This document shows positions 1 to 10,702 of a stretch of DNA of 64,000 nucleotides, in pieces. Source of the DNA: Azoarcus sp. L1K30 (GTDB taxonomy: Bacteria; Pseudomonadota; Gammaproteobacteria; Burkholderiales; Rhodocyclaceae). Within the stretch, counting starts at the first letter, position 1, and every line of letters starts with the position of its first letter. The stretch covers positions 4,264,615 through 4,328,614 of the forward strand of contig NZ_JAGRRD010000001.1 in NCBI RefSeq assembly GCF_018122735.1, written 5' to 3'. Below the pieces are notes generated by a model, which searched no databases, was not told where the DNA came from, and saw only the letters and a list, made by a program, of their open reading frames with translations. The translations under genes were made by a program, and so were the position numbers.

Positions 1-988
1 GTGCGACGCCGATCTGGGCGGCCCGTTCCATGAGTCGGGACTGGATCTGCTCCAGCTCCTTGATGCGGGCCAGCAGCTCCATCTGGGTGACAATGCTGCG
101 ATCGATCGCAGCGGAGATTTCCTCTTCCCTTGAGCTTGCCCCGGTCAGTTGGCGGTCAATGCCGGCGCTGATGTCGCCAGATCTGGCGTCGGTTCCGGAA
201 GATCGCACATCCGGGGCGACAACCAGTCGGTCTCCTGTTTGTACCGAAGGCATGGGCATTCGACGTTGTGTCGAGCTTGCGGCGGCACCGCTTGGCGCCG
301 AGGTGGATCTTCTCGTTGATGCAGGCGCGCTCGAACGCGAAATGTCGGCCAGATTCGGGATGGAAAGGCGTGTGCCAGGTGGCAGCAGGGCTGTTCTCGA
401 GCGGGTGTTCGGGAACCGGCCCGGATTGGCCTGCACCGTCTTGCGGATGAACGTCCGGCGCGCCCCCGGATTGTCTGGATAGAGCGCACGTGCGATCCCG
501 CTCAGCGACTCGCCGGGCGCCGTTGTCCACTGCCGTCCGTCCGCAGGTTTGGCAGCGGGCCCGCGCGGTGCGTCTGCCTTGCTTGCGGCACTTGCCTGTG
601 TCGGCGCCGAAGGGTAAGGGAAGAGCAGTGTGTAAGTGCGCCGCAAGCGCGATTCGCAGGTGTTCTCGATGGTCAGCTGTGCGATGGGGTGCTGCATTGC
701 GTCGGGCGACGAAACGACGATGGTCGCATTGACACCGGAACCGACCGCGCTGATTCGCCCGCGCCTGATCGTGGGCAGATCGTTGTTGCCGTTCGGCGGG
801 GTGACGACCCTGAGGCAGGCGCCGACCTCGCTGGCGCGTCCGCCCTGCGTGCTGATCTCGATGCGCAGGGGTGCGCCGATGGGTGACAGCGAACTGATCT
901 CGCCCAGCACCGCCGCTTCGGCGAGAATCGGGGAGGCCAGCAATATTGTGGCGATGAGTGAGGCGATCAGGGTCCGTCTTATTGTCAT
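1..988 (-). CDS. FimV-like periplasmic protein, partial (C-terminus outside window)
   Basis: The gene reads leftward and leaves the window without a stop; 329 codons are visible. Residues 1-25 form a Sec signal peptide (MTIRRTLIASLIATILLASP, then ILAEA). A domain starting AVLGEISSLSPIGAPLRIEI resembles the N-terminal domain of FimV proteins; two cysteines (about 58 and 111) could pair. A LysM-like segment follows at about 154-213 (APGESLSGIARALYPDNPG), then a Ser/Ala-rich linker and a helical stretch near 295-329. FimV proteins help organise type IV pili at the pole. That role here is inferred from domain order; pilus genes are not adjacent, although a PilB-type ATPase lies 6 kb away. The start chosen is the only ATG in front of the signal peptide. 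Confidence 0.7.
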   Translation of the reverse strand, partial: MTIRRTLIASLIATILLASPILAEAAVLGEISSLSPIGAPLRIEISTQGGRASEVGACLRVVTPPNGNNDLPTIRRGRISAVGSGVNATIVVSSPDAMQHPIAQLTIENTCESRLRRTYTLLFPYPSAPTQASAASKADAPRGPAAKPADGRQWTTAPGESLSGIARALYPDNPGARRTFIRKTVQANPGRFPNTRSRTALLPPGTRLSIPNLADISRSSAPASTRRSTSAPSGAAASSTQRRMPMPSVQTGDRLVVAPDVRSSGTDARSGDISAGIDRQLTGASSREEEISAAIDRSIVTQMELLARIKELEQIQSRLMERAAQIGVA

Positions 989-1188
989 ATTCCGCTGGCC
1001 CGGCGGTAGATAAATTCGTGTTCCTGTTTTTATCAGACTATCGGACGCTATTCCAGCGAAGTTATGGGAATGTACGGAATAATTTCCCTGGGAGGCGCTT
1101 TTTTCCTGGAATGTGCGGTGTTCGCGCTGCTGCGGGGCGTGCCCGATTCGGTATACACTCTGTCATCCATACCTTGCCGTACGTGAAA

Positions 1189-1743
1189 ATGCCGCTTTCT
1201 TCCCCACTTGTGGCGCGCGAACGCGTTCATACCCGCCGCCTTGAGATCGAGGGCTTTCGTCGTGACGACGGTTTGCTCGAACTCGATGCAAGCCTGGTCG
1301 ATGTGAAGGATTGCGATTATCCGATTGCCTCGGGTGTACGGCCAGCCGGCGTGCCCGTGCACTTGATGAGGGTCAGGATAACGCTTGATGCGCAGTTCAA
1401 TATCATTGCAGCGGAGGCGTGCTCCGACTTTGTGCCCTACCCGGGGGACTGCGACACCATCGGCCCTGCATACGGTCGCTTGGTCGGGCTCAATCTCGTG
1501 CGCGGTTTTCGAAAGACGATAAGCGAAATGTACGCCGACGTGCGTGGCTGCACGCACATCACGGAGTTGCTCAATGCGCTGCCCACGGCAGCAATACAGA
1601 CCTTTGCGACCTTTCGCCGTGACAACGAGGACGACGGTGAGAAGCCGTTTCAGCTCGATCGATGCCATGCGCTCGAAACCTCGTCTGCTGCGGTGCAGCG
1701 CTACTACCCCAAGTGGTTCCGAAAGGATGATACGGTCCCATGA
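1189..1743 (+). CDS. DUF2889 family protein
   Basis: A 184-residue protein of unknown function. The start MPLSSPLVARERVHTRRLEI matches the usual beginning of DUF2889 proteins, so I use this ATG although the frame stays open for 77 codons upstream. Recognisable family features are the early HTRR segment, the DGLLELDASLVDVKD strand region and a late Cys-containing block (PGDCDTIGPAYGRLVGLNLV). There is no signal peptide or membrane segment. It is divergent from the FimV-like gene, with about 200 bases between the two starts, and is followed by sucC after 235 bases. DUF2889 proteins are common in Betaproteobacteria without an assigned reaction. Confidence 0.7.
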   Translation: MPLSSPLVARERVHTRRLEIEGFRRDDGLLELDASLVDVKDCDYPIASGVRPAGVPVHLMRVRITLDAQFNIIAAEACSDFVPYPGDCDTIGPAYGRLVGLNLVRGFRKTISEMYADVRGCTHITELLNALPTAAIQTFATFRRDNEDDGEKPFQLDRCHALETSSAAVQRYYPKWFRKDDTVP

Positions 1744-1784
1744 GGCACAGGCCGATGCACGGCTGTGCATTGCGCAAAAACGGT

Positions 1785-1790
1785 TATAAT
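1785..1790 (+). promoter_or_regulatory. possible -10 element upstream of sucC
   Basis: A perfect TATAAT lies in the 235-base gap before sucC, about 190 bases from its start. No convincing -35 hexamer stands at 16-18 bases, so this is only a candidate. The rest of the gap shows no clear gene. Confidence 0.3.
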
Positions 1791-1978
1791 TTGTTGTTCT
1801 TGTGGTTACCCTGCACTGTTGCGGGCGTGCCGCAGGATGAGTCAGGCCCGGTCTGGCTGGCTGGTAGCGGTGAGCGTCGGTCGAGGGAGACGGCGTTCGT
1901 CGCGGAGCGAAGCTCCGAAGCGTCCCATCAACCTGCTCGCGGCGACCCATACGCCACGACTTCGATCGAAGGGCAATC

Positions 1979-3139
<1,161 letters not shown>

Positions 3140-3150
3140 GGAGAGTCTGA

Positions 3151-4044
3151 ATGTCCATCCTGATCAACAAAGACACCAAGGTCATCACCCAGGGCATCAC
3201 CGGGAAGACGGGCCAGTTCCATACCGAGAAGTGCCAGGAGTACGCCAACGGCAAGAACTGTTTCGTCGCCGGCGTCAACCCGAAGAAAGCGGGCGAGAAG
3301 ATTTTCGACATTCCCATTTTCGGCTCGGTGAAGGACGCAGCGGCTGAAACCGGCGCCACCGTGTCGGTGATCTATGTGCCGCCCGCAGGCGCTGCTGCCG
3401 CGATCTGGGAAGCGGTCGAAGCCGATCTCGATCTGGCCATCTGCATTACCGAAGGCATTCCTGTGCGCGACATGCTGGAAGTGCGCAACAAGATGAAGGC
3501 CAAAGTGGCTGCCGGCGGCAAGGAAACCCTGCTGCTGGGTCCGAACTGTCCGGGTCTGATCACGCCTGACGAAATCAAGATCGGCATCATGCCGGGCCAC
3601 ATCCACCGCAAGGGGCGTATCGGCGTGGTGTCCCGCTCCGGCACGCTGACCTATGAAGCTGTTGCCCAGCTCACCGAAATCGGTCTGGGTCAGTCTTCTG
3701 CCGTCGGTATCGGTGGTGATCCGATCAACGGCCTGAAGCACATCGACGTGATGCGCATGTTCAACGACGATCCCGATACCGATGCGGTCATCATGATCGG
3801 CGAGATTGGCGGTCCGGACGAAGCTGAAGCGGCGCAGTGGTGCAAGGCCAACATGAAGAAGCCGATCGTCGGCTTCATCGCGGGCGTTACCGCGCCTGCC
3901 GGCAAGCGCATGGGCCACGCCGGCGCGCTGATTTCGGGCGGCGCCGACACCGCTGATGCCAAGCTCGCGATCATGGAAGAATGCGGCTTCAAGGTCACGC
4001 GCGATCCGTCCGAAATGGCCAAGCTGCTCAAGGCCATGCTGTGA
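3151..4044 (+). CDS. sucD: succinate-CoA ligase alpha subunit
   Basis: Alpha chain of succinyl-CoA synthetase, 297 residues, full length. The N-terminal CoA-binding Rossmann domain begins MSILINKDTKVITQGITGKT. The active-site histidine phosphorylated during catalysis lies in MGHAGALISGG near residue 252, and the PNCPGLITPDE segment is typical. It is co-transcribed with sucC and ends 38 bases before a palindromic terminator. Confidence 0.97.
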   Translation: MSILINKDTKVITQGITGKTGQFHTEKCQEYANGKNCFVAGVNPKKAGEKIFDIPIFGSVKDAAAETGATVSVIYVPPAGAAAAIWEAVEADLDLAICITEGIPVRDMLEVRNKMKAKVAAGGKETLLLGPNCPGLITPDEIKIGIMPGHIHRKGRIGVVSRSGTLTYEAVAQLTEIGLGQSSAVGIGGDPINGLKHIDVMRMFNDDPDTDAVIMIGEIGGPDEAEAAQWCKANMKKPIVGFIAGVTAPAGKRMGHAGALISGGADTADAKLAIMEECGFKVTRDPSEMAKLLKAML

Positions 4045-4082
4045 TCGACTGATTCTGCTCGACTGCTGTCGATGGAATACGA

Positions 4083-4111
4083 GGCGCCGGACATGTCCGG
4101 CGCCTTTTTTT
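4083..4111 (+). terminator. rho-independent terminator after sucCD
   Basis: A perfectly palindromic 22-base stem region (GGCGCCGGACA and its complement) is followed directly by seven T. It ends the sucCD transcript. Confidence 0.93.
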
Positions 4112-4213
4112 GTGCTGTCGGATCGTCTTGATGCGGGGCTACAATGCAGCTCTGGCCTCGGCAATCATCAAGCTCCGGTGCGGTGCTTGGGAGGGGAGGA
4201 GGGTGTCGCAGCA

Positions 4214-4990
4214 ATGAGGGATTCCAACCAGGCAATTTCGGCGATGCATCCTTCTGGTTTTGATTTTGCCGGTCGCTCCGATATCGGCCTCGTGCGGTCG
4301 CGCAACGAGGACTCGATCTGGATCGATGCTGACAACGGCTGGTTGTTGCTTGCCGACGGCATGGGGGGCTATCAGGGCGGTGATGTCGCTGCCACGCTTG
4401 CCATTGCCACCGTGCTCGAGCGACTGCAGCGTCATGAGCTCGGGCATGATGGGTCGGCTGAGGATCGCATGCGGGTCCTCGGTGAGGGCATGACACTGGC
4501 GAACGATGCCATCCGCCTTGCGGGCGCGTCCAACGCCACGCTGGCCGGCATGGGGGCCACGATGGTGGGTGCCTGGGTCGATGGGCAGCAAGTGGCTTTT
4601 GCGCATGTCGGGGATTCCCGCCTTTACCGCTATCGGGCTGGTGTGCTGGAACGTCTCACCAACGACCATACGGTTCTGCAGGCGCAGGTCGATGCCGGCC
4701 TGATCGGGGCGCTTGAGGCCCAGCAGCTGCCGTATCGCGGTTTGCTGACACGAGGCCTCGGCGTCGCACCGCAGGTGGAGGTGGACGTCGGCCTCGACAG
4801 CATCTGCCCGGATGACCGTTACCTCCTGTGCTCCGACGGATTGACCGACATGCTCGGCGATGACGAGATCGGCCAGCTGCTGGGGCTTCCGCAGTCTTCG
4901 GCCCGGATTGCCGGCGATCTGGTTGATCGTGCGATTGCCCGAGGTGGCCGGGATAATGTTTCGGTCATCGTTGCGCGCCGTGCCGGGTGA
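4214..4990 (+). CDS. PP2C-family serine/threonine protein phosphatase
   Basis: A 258-residue metal-dependent protein phosphatase of the bacterial PP2C/Stp type. Family motifs appear in order: GRSDIGLVRSRNEDS near the start, LLADGMGGYQGGDVAA (metal-binding Asp), VGDSRLYRYR, LTNDHT, LLCSDGLTDML and GGRDNVSVIV. Metal-ligand aspartates are present. There is no membrane segment, so it should be cytoplasmic. I chose the ATG about ten bases after AGGAGG; the open frame begins earlier without a ribosome site. It sits just before a double-FHA gene, a common pairing in Ser/Thr phosphorylation circuits, but no kinase gene is visible nearby. Confidence 0.9.
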   Translation: MRDSNQAISAMHPSGFDFAGRSDIGLVRSRNEDSIWIDADNGWLLLADGMGGYQGGDVAATLAIATVLERLQRHELGHDGSAEDRMRVLGEGMTLANDAIRLAGASNATLAGMGATMVGAWVDGQQVAFAHVGDSRLYRYRAGVLERLTNDHTVLQAQVDAGLIGALEAQQLPYRGLLTRGLGVAPQVEVDVGLDSICPDDRYLLCSDGLTDMLGDDEIGQLLGLPQSSARIAGDLVDRAIARGGRDNVSVIVARRAG

Positions 4991-5050
4991 GGTCATCATT
5001 GCGATGTATTCACGCGCCGCGATGCGCCAACCGATAGATGGGTGCTGGCA

Positions 5051-5788
5051 ATGCCGAAGTTGATTCTTAGCATGGATGGTCTGGTCCTCAAGGAGATTCC
5101 GCTGAACAAGGAGCGGATTTCCATCGGACGCAAGCAAAACAATGACGTCCAGATTGACAACCTGGCAATCAGTGGTCAGCACGCGGTGATCACCTGCATC
5201 CTCGACGATGCGTTTCTGGAAGACCAGAACAGCACGAACGGGACCTATGTGAACGGGCAGCCGATCAAGAAACATGTGCTGCAGAACAACGATGTCATCG
5301 AGCTGGGCAAGTACCGGCTGAAGTTCCTGACCGATACGTCGCAACCCGGTTTGTCGGCGTCGGAACTGGTGGATACCGCGGCGTTGAAGCCGTTCGACAT
5401 GTCTTCAGCGGCGGTCGAGACAAGCACGTCTACTGCGGGCACAGGCGAACGCAGCCCCGTCAGTACCCAGGTGCTGCCGCAGGCGGCACTGGAACAGCCC
5501 GCGCAGGCAGAGCCGCTTCTCGACCGCCTGGGTGTGATCCAGGTGCTGACGGGGGCAAATGCAGGGCGCGAGCTTGAACTCAACAAGACGCTGACGACGC
5601 TTGGCAAGCCCGGGCGCCAGGTAGCCGTTATCACGCGCCGTCCTCACGGCTATTTCATCACCCATGTCGAGGGGGCGAGCTTTCCGACGGTCAATGGCCG
5701 CACGCTGGATGCGCAGGCGCATCGTCTGGGTGATCATGACATCATCGAAATCGCCGGTGTGAAGATGGAGTTCTTCCTGCGTGCCTGA
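5051..5788 (+). CDS. double FHA-domain protein
   Basis: A 245-residue protein with an N-terminal forkhead-associated domain at about 5-95, carrying the phosphothreonine-binding signature GRKQNNDVQIDN, ISGQHAVI and STNGTYVNG. A linker rich in Ser, Thr and Ala (about 100-155) leads to a second, degenerate FHA-like fold at 160-245 (ITRRPHGYFITHVEGASFPT, VNGR). FHA domains bind phosphothreonine peptides; the second copy lacks the GR and SxxH residues and probably does not. An in-frame GTG lies nine bases upstream. The neighbouring PP2C gene suggests a shared phospho-signalling role, which is inference. Confidence 0.87.
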   Translation: MPKLILSMDGLVLKEIPLNKERISIGRKQNNDVQIDNLAISGQHAVITCILDDAFLEDQNSTNGTYVNGQPIKKHVLQNNDVIELGKYRLKFLTDTSQPGLSASELVDTAALKPFDMSSAAVETSTSTAGTGERSPVSTQVLPQAALEQPAQAEPLLDRLGVIQVLTGANAGRELELNKTLTTLGKPGRQVAVITRRPHGYFITHVEGASFPTVNGRTLDAQAHRLGDHDIIEIAGVKMEFFLRA

Positions 5789-5912
5789 TAGCGCAGACGG
5801 GGCGTGATTTTTGCCATAGGTGCGCGTTTTGACCGCTGTTAAGCTCCGACGGTATCGATAGAGAGGCAAGGGCGGTCGGTGCGATGCTTGGTAGCCCGGA
5901 CAAGAACTATTC

Positions 5913-6680
5913 ATGAAGCTCACGGTGCTTGGTTGCAGTGGCGGAATCGGCGGTGAGACTGCGCGTACAACCGCCTTTCTCCTGGACGACGACGTCCTCA
6001 TCGATTGTGGTACCGGCGTGGGCGATCTTGAACTGGACGCATTGTGTCGTATCGATCACATCTTCATCACGCATTCTCATCTCGATCACATCGCGTCGAT
6101 TCCGCTGCTTGTTGATTCGGTGGGCGACGAGCGCGGATATCCGGTCACCGTCTATGCGACGCCCGAAACCTTGCGCATCCTGCGTTCGCATATCTTCAAT
6201 TGGCTGGTGTGGCCCGACTTCACCTCGATTCCGGATCGACACCATCCCTTTTTGCGTTTTCAGCCGCTCAAGGTCGGGGAGTCCGTGCAGCTCGGCGGGC
6301 GCACGGTGTCGGCACTGCCTGCCCATCACACGGTACCTGCGGTGGCGTACAGCATCGACAGTGGACAGGGGCAGCTGATTTACTCGGGCGATACGGCTTA
6401 CTGCCCGGAACTGATTGCGGCGATAAACCAGTCCCCGAGATTGAAGCACCTGATTGTCGAAACGGCCTTTTCCGATGAGCAGCGTGGTCTGGCGATGGCT
6501 TCCCGGCACTTGTGCCCGAGCATGCTGGTCGCAATGCTCGAAGAGTTGTCGGTATCTCCCGAAGTTCATATCAGCCACCTGAAGCCGGGCCAGGGCGAGC
6601 GCATCATGGGGCAGATCGCCGCCGGTGCCAGCCGTCTCAAACCCGAGGCGCTTGTGGGTGGGCAGGTCATCGAGTTTTGA
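5913..6680 (+). CDS. metallo-beta-lactamase-fold hydrolase (class II cyclic-nucleotide phosphodiesterase/RNase Z-like)
   Basis: A 255-residue MBL-fold protein. The metal site THSHLDH lies at about 55-61; further likely ligands are in PAHHTVPAV, IYSGDT (Asp) and HISHLKPG. The start MKLTVLGCSGGIGG and the conserved SGDTAYCPELI region resemble class II 3',5'-cyclic-nucleotide phosphodiesterase and RNase Z relatives. Substrate cannot be told from sequence. Its place between an FHA gene and a GAF-fused pilus-type ATPase would suit a cyclic-nucleotide enzyme, but that is inference. There is no signal peptide. Confidence 0.8.
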   Translation: MKLTVLGCSGGIGGETARTTAFLLDDDVLIDCGTGVGDLELDALCRIDHIFITHSHLDHIASIPLLVDSVGDERGYPVTVYATPETLRILRSHIFNWLVWPDFTSIPDRHHPFLRFQPLKVGESVQLGGRTVSALPAHHTVPAVAYSIDSGQGQLIYSGDTAYCPELIAAINQSPRLKHLIVETAFSDEQRGLAMASRHLCPSMLVAMLEELSVSPEVHISHLKPGQGERIMGQIAAGASRLKPEALVGGQVIEF

Positions 6681-6746
6681 TGCAACACTTTAGCCATAGC
6701 TCGGTAGAATGACACTGCATCCACACTTAGGCGCAGATGTCTGACT

Positions 6747-9098
6747 ATGAGTACAAAGCCCTCGGCTCCCGGAGAGGTTGCGCGACGCCTGGCCTTTTTC
6801 AAGGGTCTGCAGGCGATCACGACGCGCATCCATGCAACCAACGATATCGACGAGATCATTTTCGAGTTGTCGGGTGAGTTATGCGTACTGTTCGACGCCG
6901 CGCGCCTGTCCATTTACGTCGTGGACGAATCCGGTGATTCGATCTCGACCAAAGTCAAGACCGGTCTGCACGGGGTACGCAATATCCGCCTGCCGATTTC
7001 CGAAAGCAGCGTTGCCGGCTTCGTCGCCTTGACCGGGCAGGCGCTGAACATCGTCGATGTCTATGACGCCGAGGAGCTCAAGGCCATTTCCCCGGATCTG
7101 CAGTTCCGTCACGAGGTGGATGACAGCACCGGTTTTCGCGCGCGCGAAATGCTTGCCGCGCCCATAAACGACCCCGAGAGCGGCGTCAGGCGTGGCGTTA
7201 TACAGTTGATCAACCACAAATCCGGCGGCGCATTTTCCTCGGTTGCCGAAGAGGGGCTGCTCGGTCTGGCGCAAACACTTGGCGTTGCATTTTCGCGTCG
7301 CGCCAAGGTCGCCCCGGCGCAACTTCGTTCGCGTTTTGACGCACTGGTTGCGGATGGGCTCATCACAGCGGAAGAGTTGTCCGAGGTTACACGTGAGGCG
7401 CGTGACAGTGGTGCTGCGGTCGAACCGTTGCTGATTGGCTTGTTGGGGCTTTCACCGGCCGATATTGGTGGTGCTGCCTCGCGTTTCTATGGTGTCCCTT
7501 ACGAGCCCTTCAATCCGGACCGGGTCAAGCCGATCGATCTGCTGCGTTACCTGAAACGCGAGTATGTGCAGCAGAACCATTGGTTGCCGCTGGAGGAGAC
7601 GACCGAAGGGTTGGTGATCATGGCGATCGACCCAGAGCAGATTCGGGCGTCGCGCGTCGCTCACAACGTGTTTCCGAAAAAGCGGCTGGTTTTCCGGGTG
7701 ACCACGCGAGACGAGTTCGAGCGTACGGTGAATCAGTTCTTTGAGGCCTCGCTTGATTCCAGCTCGGTGGATGATCTGCTGTCCGACCTTGATGAAGATG
7801 CCGACGAGGTCCTGTTGGGCGACGATGCCAACGCGGCGGCGGATAATGAGCTGGTCAAGCTCGTCAATAAGATCATCATCGATGCCTACAAGCAGGGGGC
7901 GTCGGATATTCACGTCGAGCCGAGACCGGGCAAGGAAAAGACGCTGATCCGCTTCCGCAAGGACGGAACGCTGGTGCCTTATATCGAAGTACCGGCCAGC
8001 TACCGCAATCCGCTCGTCACCCGTATCAAGATCATGTGCGACCTCGATATTTCGGAGCGTCGCAAGCCGCAGGACGGCAAGATCAAGTTCCGCAAGTACG
8101 CGCCGCTCGATATCGAGCTGCGGGTCGCCACCGTTCCCACCGCGGGCGGGCTCGAGGACGTGGTGATGCGGGTGCTGGCCAACAGCGAGCCGATCCCGCT
8201 CGAGGAGCTCGGGCTGACGGAGGCGAATCTCGAGATGCTCAAGGGGGCGGTAGCCAAGCCCTATGGTATTTTCTTCGTGTGTGGCCCGACCGGTTCGGGC
8301 AAGACCACTACGCTCCACTCCATCCTTGGCTATATCAATACCCCGGATACCAAGATCTGGACAGCAGAAGACCCGGTTGAGATTACTCAGAAAGGCTTGC
8401 GCCAGGTGCAGGTCAATCGTAAGGCCGGGCTCGATTTCGCCACCATGATGCGGGCCTTTCTGCGTGCGGATCCGGACGTGATCATGGTGGGTGAAATGCG
8501 CGACGGGGAGACGGTATCGGTCGGTATCGAGGCCTCGTTGACCGGGCATCTGGTGTTTTCCACGCTGCATACGAACAGCGCGCCCGAATCGGTCGTGCGA
8601 CTGTTGGACATGGGCATGGATCCGTTCAACTTCTCCGATGCGCTGCTCGGGGTGTTGGCGCAGCGCCTGACAAAGCGCCTGTGCAAGCATTGCAAGGCGG
8701 CCTACGAGCCGGACGAGGCTGAAATCGATCATCTTCTCGACGAGTACTGCCTCGACATGCACTCCACCCCCGCTTTCAAGGCGGATCCGCTTGCGGCGAG
8801 AAAGCAGGTTCTGGCGCACTGGCGTTCGGCCTATGGCAGTGCCCAGGGCAAGTTCACCCTTTACCGTGCGACGGGCTGCGTGGAGTGCACCCAGGGTTAC
8901 AAGGGCCGCGTCGGTCTGCACGAACTGATGCTCGGGTCGGATCAGGTCAAGCAGATGATTCAGGAGCGTGCGCGGGTTGCCGAGCTGCTCGGTGTCGCCT
9001 TGACCGAAGGCATGCGCACCTTGCGCCAGGACGGCATCGAGAAGGTGCTGGCCGGCATCACCGACCTCAAGCAGGTGCGCAAGGTCTGCGTGCGCTGA
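6747..9098 (+). CDS. GAF-domain fused type IV pilus/type II secretion ATPase (PilB/GspE family)
   Basis: A 783-residue fusion. Residues about 10-190 form a GAF sensor domain (LSIYVVDESGDSISTKVKTG; VAGFVALTGQALNIVDVYD). Residues about 195-340 resemble the GspE/MshE N-terminal domain. The ATPase core follows: Walker A GPTGSGKTTTL near 513, Asp-box and Walker B region around 560-582 (GEMRDGETVSVGIEASLTGH) and the His-box FSTLHTN. A zinc-binding tetracysteine is present (CKHC near 646, CVEC near 711). The ATPase powers assembly of pilin-like filaments; a fused GAF suggests control by a small ligand or redox signal. No pilin, PilC or PilD gene is adjacent. Confidence 0.9.
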   Translation: MSTKPSAPGEVARRLAFFKGLQAITTRIHATNDIDEIIFELSGELCVLFDAARLSIYVVDESGDSISTKVKTGLHGVRNIRLPISESSVAGFVALTGQALNIVDVYDAEELKAISPDLQFRHEVDDSTGFRAREMLAAPINDPESGVRRGVIQLINHKSGGAFSSVAEEGLLGLAQTLGVAFSRRAKVAPAQLRSRFDALVADGLITAEELSEVTREARDSGAAVEPLLIGLLGLSPADIGGAASRFYGVPYEPFNPDRVKPIDLLRYLKREYVQQNHWLPLEETTEGLVIMAIDPEQIRASRVAHNVFPKKRLVFRVTTRDEFERTVNQFFEASLDSSSVDDLLSDLDEDADEVLLGDDANAAADNELVKLVNKIIIDAYKQGASDIHVEPRPGKEKTLIRFRKDGTLVPYIEVPASYRNPLVTRIKIMCDLDISERRKPQDGKIKFRKYAPLDIELRVATVPTAGGLEDVVMRVLANSEPIPLEELGLTEANLEMLKGAVAKPYGIFFVCGPTGSGKTTTLHSILGYINTPDTKIWTAEDPVEITQKGLRQVQVNRKAGLDFATMMRAFLRADPDVIMVGEMRDGETVSVGIEASLTGHLVFSTLHTNSAPESVVRLLDMGMDPFNFSDALLGVLAQRLTKRLCKHCKAAYEPDEAEIDHLLDEYCLDMHSTPAFKADPLAARKQVLAHWRSAYGSAQGKFTLYRATGCVECTQGYKGRVGLHELMLGSDQVKQMIQERARVAELLGVALTEGMRTLRQDGIEKVLAGITDLKQVRKVCVR

Positions 9099-9177
9099 TT
9101 TTTCTGGGGGGCGGTACGGTCACGATCGTGCCGCGGCCGGTTAGAATTCCGGCTTCGATCCCCTCCGGAGTCCGCCC

Positions 9178-9873
9178 ATGTTCCGTATTGCCCCCAGTCT
9201 GCTGTCCGCCAACTTCGCCAAACTGGGCGAGGAGGTAAGCAATGTGGTGGCCGCCGGCGCCGACTGGATTCATTTCGACGTCATGGACAATCACTATGTG
9301 CCCAATCTCACCATCGGGCCGCTGGTGTGCGAGGCGATCCGTCCGGTGACGACGGCGCCGATCGACGTGCACCTGATGGTGAAACCGGTCGACAGGATCA
9401 TTCCGGACTTCGCCAAGGCCGGGGCCAACATCATCACCTTTCACCCCGAGGCCTCGGAACATATCGACCGCAGCCTGGGGCTGATTCGCGATGCAGGGTG
9501 CCAGGCCGGGCTGGTGTTCAATCCCGCCACGCCATTGCACTATCTCGATCACGTGATGGACAAGATCGACGTTGTCTTGCTGATGAGCGTCAATCCGGGC
9601 TTTGGTGGGCAGAAGTTCATTCCGGAAACGCTCAACAAGTTGCGGGCGGCGCGTGCTCGACTCGATGCCTACGAGGCCGAGACGGGGCGTCACATCCTGC
9701 TCGAGATCGACGGTGGCGTGAAGGCCGACAACATTGCGGAGATCGCGCGGGCGGGTGCAGACACCTTCGTCGCCGGTTCGGCGGTGTTCGGTGCGGCAAA
9801 GGAGAGCGATCCCCATCGCTATGACTCCGTCATTGGCGGTCTGCGCGCCGAATTGGCCACGGTGGCGGCATGA
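9178..9873 (+). CDS. rpe: ribulose-phosphate 3-epimerase
   Basis: Interconverts ribulose 5-phosphate and xylulose 5-phosphate in the pentose phosphate and Calvin pathways. It has 231 residues in a TIM barrel. Motifs include [33 protein letters not shown] (metal-binding HxD), [18 protein letters not shown] and [10 protein letters not shown]. The stop overlaps the next start (ATGA), so it is translationally coupled to gph. Confidence 0.96.
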   Translation: MFRIAPSLLSANFAKLGEEVSNVVAAGADWIHFDVMDNHYVPNLTIGPLVCEAIRPVTTAPIDVHLMVKPVDRIIPDFAKAGANIITFHPEASEHIDRSLGLIRDAGCQAGLVFNPATPLHYLDHVMDKIDVVLLMSVNPGFGGQKFIPETLNKLRAARARLDAYEAETGRHILLEIDGGVKADNIAEIARAGADTFVAGSAVFGAAKESDPHRYDSVIGGLRAELATVAA

Positions 9874-10547
9874 GTGGCCGCCGGTTTGCGCCGCGCGCAG
9901 TCCTGTTCGATCTCGATGGCACCTTGCTCGATACGGTGGGGGATCTGGCTGAGGCATCCAACCGCATGCTGGCCGAGCTGTCGCGGCCCTTGCGCAGCCT
10001 GGACGAAATCCACAGCTTCGTCGGCAAGGGCTTGCCCAATCTCGTCAGGCGCTGCCTGACCGAAGGTGGTGATGCGACCGAGGCCGAGATCGAGCGCGCC
10101 ATTACCGTGTTCAGGCGGCACTATGCCGAAGTGAATGGGCAGACGACGCGGATCTATCCGGGCGTGACCGAGGTTCTGGAGGACTTGCGGCAGCGCCGTA
10201 TCAAGCTTGCCGTCGTCACCAACAAGGCCGGCGACTTTACCCTTCCGCTACTTGCGCGCATGGGGCTCTCCTCCTTTTTCGACGCGGTCGTCAGTGGCGA
10301 CACGCTGGCGGTAAAGAAGCCCGATCCCGCGGTGCTGCATCACGCCTGCGAATTGTTGCAGGTCGAGGCAGGTGACGCGCTAATGATCGGCGATTCGCAG
10401 AACGACGCCCTTGCCGCGCGCGGTGCGGGGATACCGGTGCTTCTGGTGACCTATGGATATAGTGAAGGCATGCCGGTGGACAGCATCGAATGCGATGGGC
10501 TACTATCGAACGCAATTCATGTGCTGGACCATATCGACCGCCCATGA
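9870..10547 (+). CDS. gph: phosphoglycolate phosphatase, HAD family
   Basis: A 225-residue HAD-superfamily hydrolase that dephosphorylates 2-phosphoglycolate. HAD motif I is [10 protein letters not shown] (nucleophile Asp), motif II is VVTNK, the lysine motif is KKPDP and motif III is MIGDSQND. The cap domain ([27 protein letters not shown]) matches the Gph subfamily. The rpe-gph-trpE order is common in Betaproteobacteria. Its stop overlaps the ATG of a candidate trp leader frame. Confidence 0.93.
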   Translation: MSGRRFAPRAVLFDLDGTLLDTVGDLAEASNRMLAELSRPLRSLDEIHSFVGKGLPNLVRRCLTEGGDATEAEIERAITVFRRHYAEVNGQTTRIYPGVTEVLEDLRQRRIKLAVVTNKAGDFTLPLLARMGLSSFFDAVVSGDTLAVKKPDPAVLHHACELLQVEAGDALMIGDSQNDALAARGAGIPVLLVTYGYSEGMPVDSIECDGLLSNAIHVLDHIDRP

Positions 10548-10690
10548 ACTTCATTGCCCCGTCAGTCATCTCCACTACAGATCGAATCGTGACGCACGCA
10601 AACAGGGTTTCGCCCTTCGCTCCGGCCTTTGCTCTCAGCCTCCAGCCTTCGTGGCGGACCGGCTGGCGTTGGCCTGTGGGCCACAGATAA
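10544..10690 (+). CDS. candidate tryptophan-rich leader peptide upstream of trpE
   Basis: An open frame of at most 48 codons ends with PSWRTGWRWPVGHR: three Trp codons within seven positions, then a stop 102 bases before trpE. Clustered Trp codons before trpE are the hallmark of a trp attenuator leader. The true start is uncertain; the ATG overlaps the gph stop, and an in-frame GTG lies further in. The Trp codons overlap a small hairpin (TGGCC-TGTG-GGCCA), and a second strong hairpin follows. No U-run is seen, so classical transcription attenuation is not proven. Confidence 0.45.
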   Translation: MNFIAPSVISTTDRIVTHANRVSPFAPAFALSLQPSWRTGWRWPVGHR

Positions 10691-10702
10691 AGCGATCCCC
10701 CT

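Noticed and set aside
7452-8921. 489-codon leftward open frame
   Set aside because: Antisense shadow of the GAF-PilB/GspE gene, which has clear motifs on the other strand.
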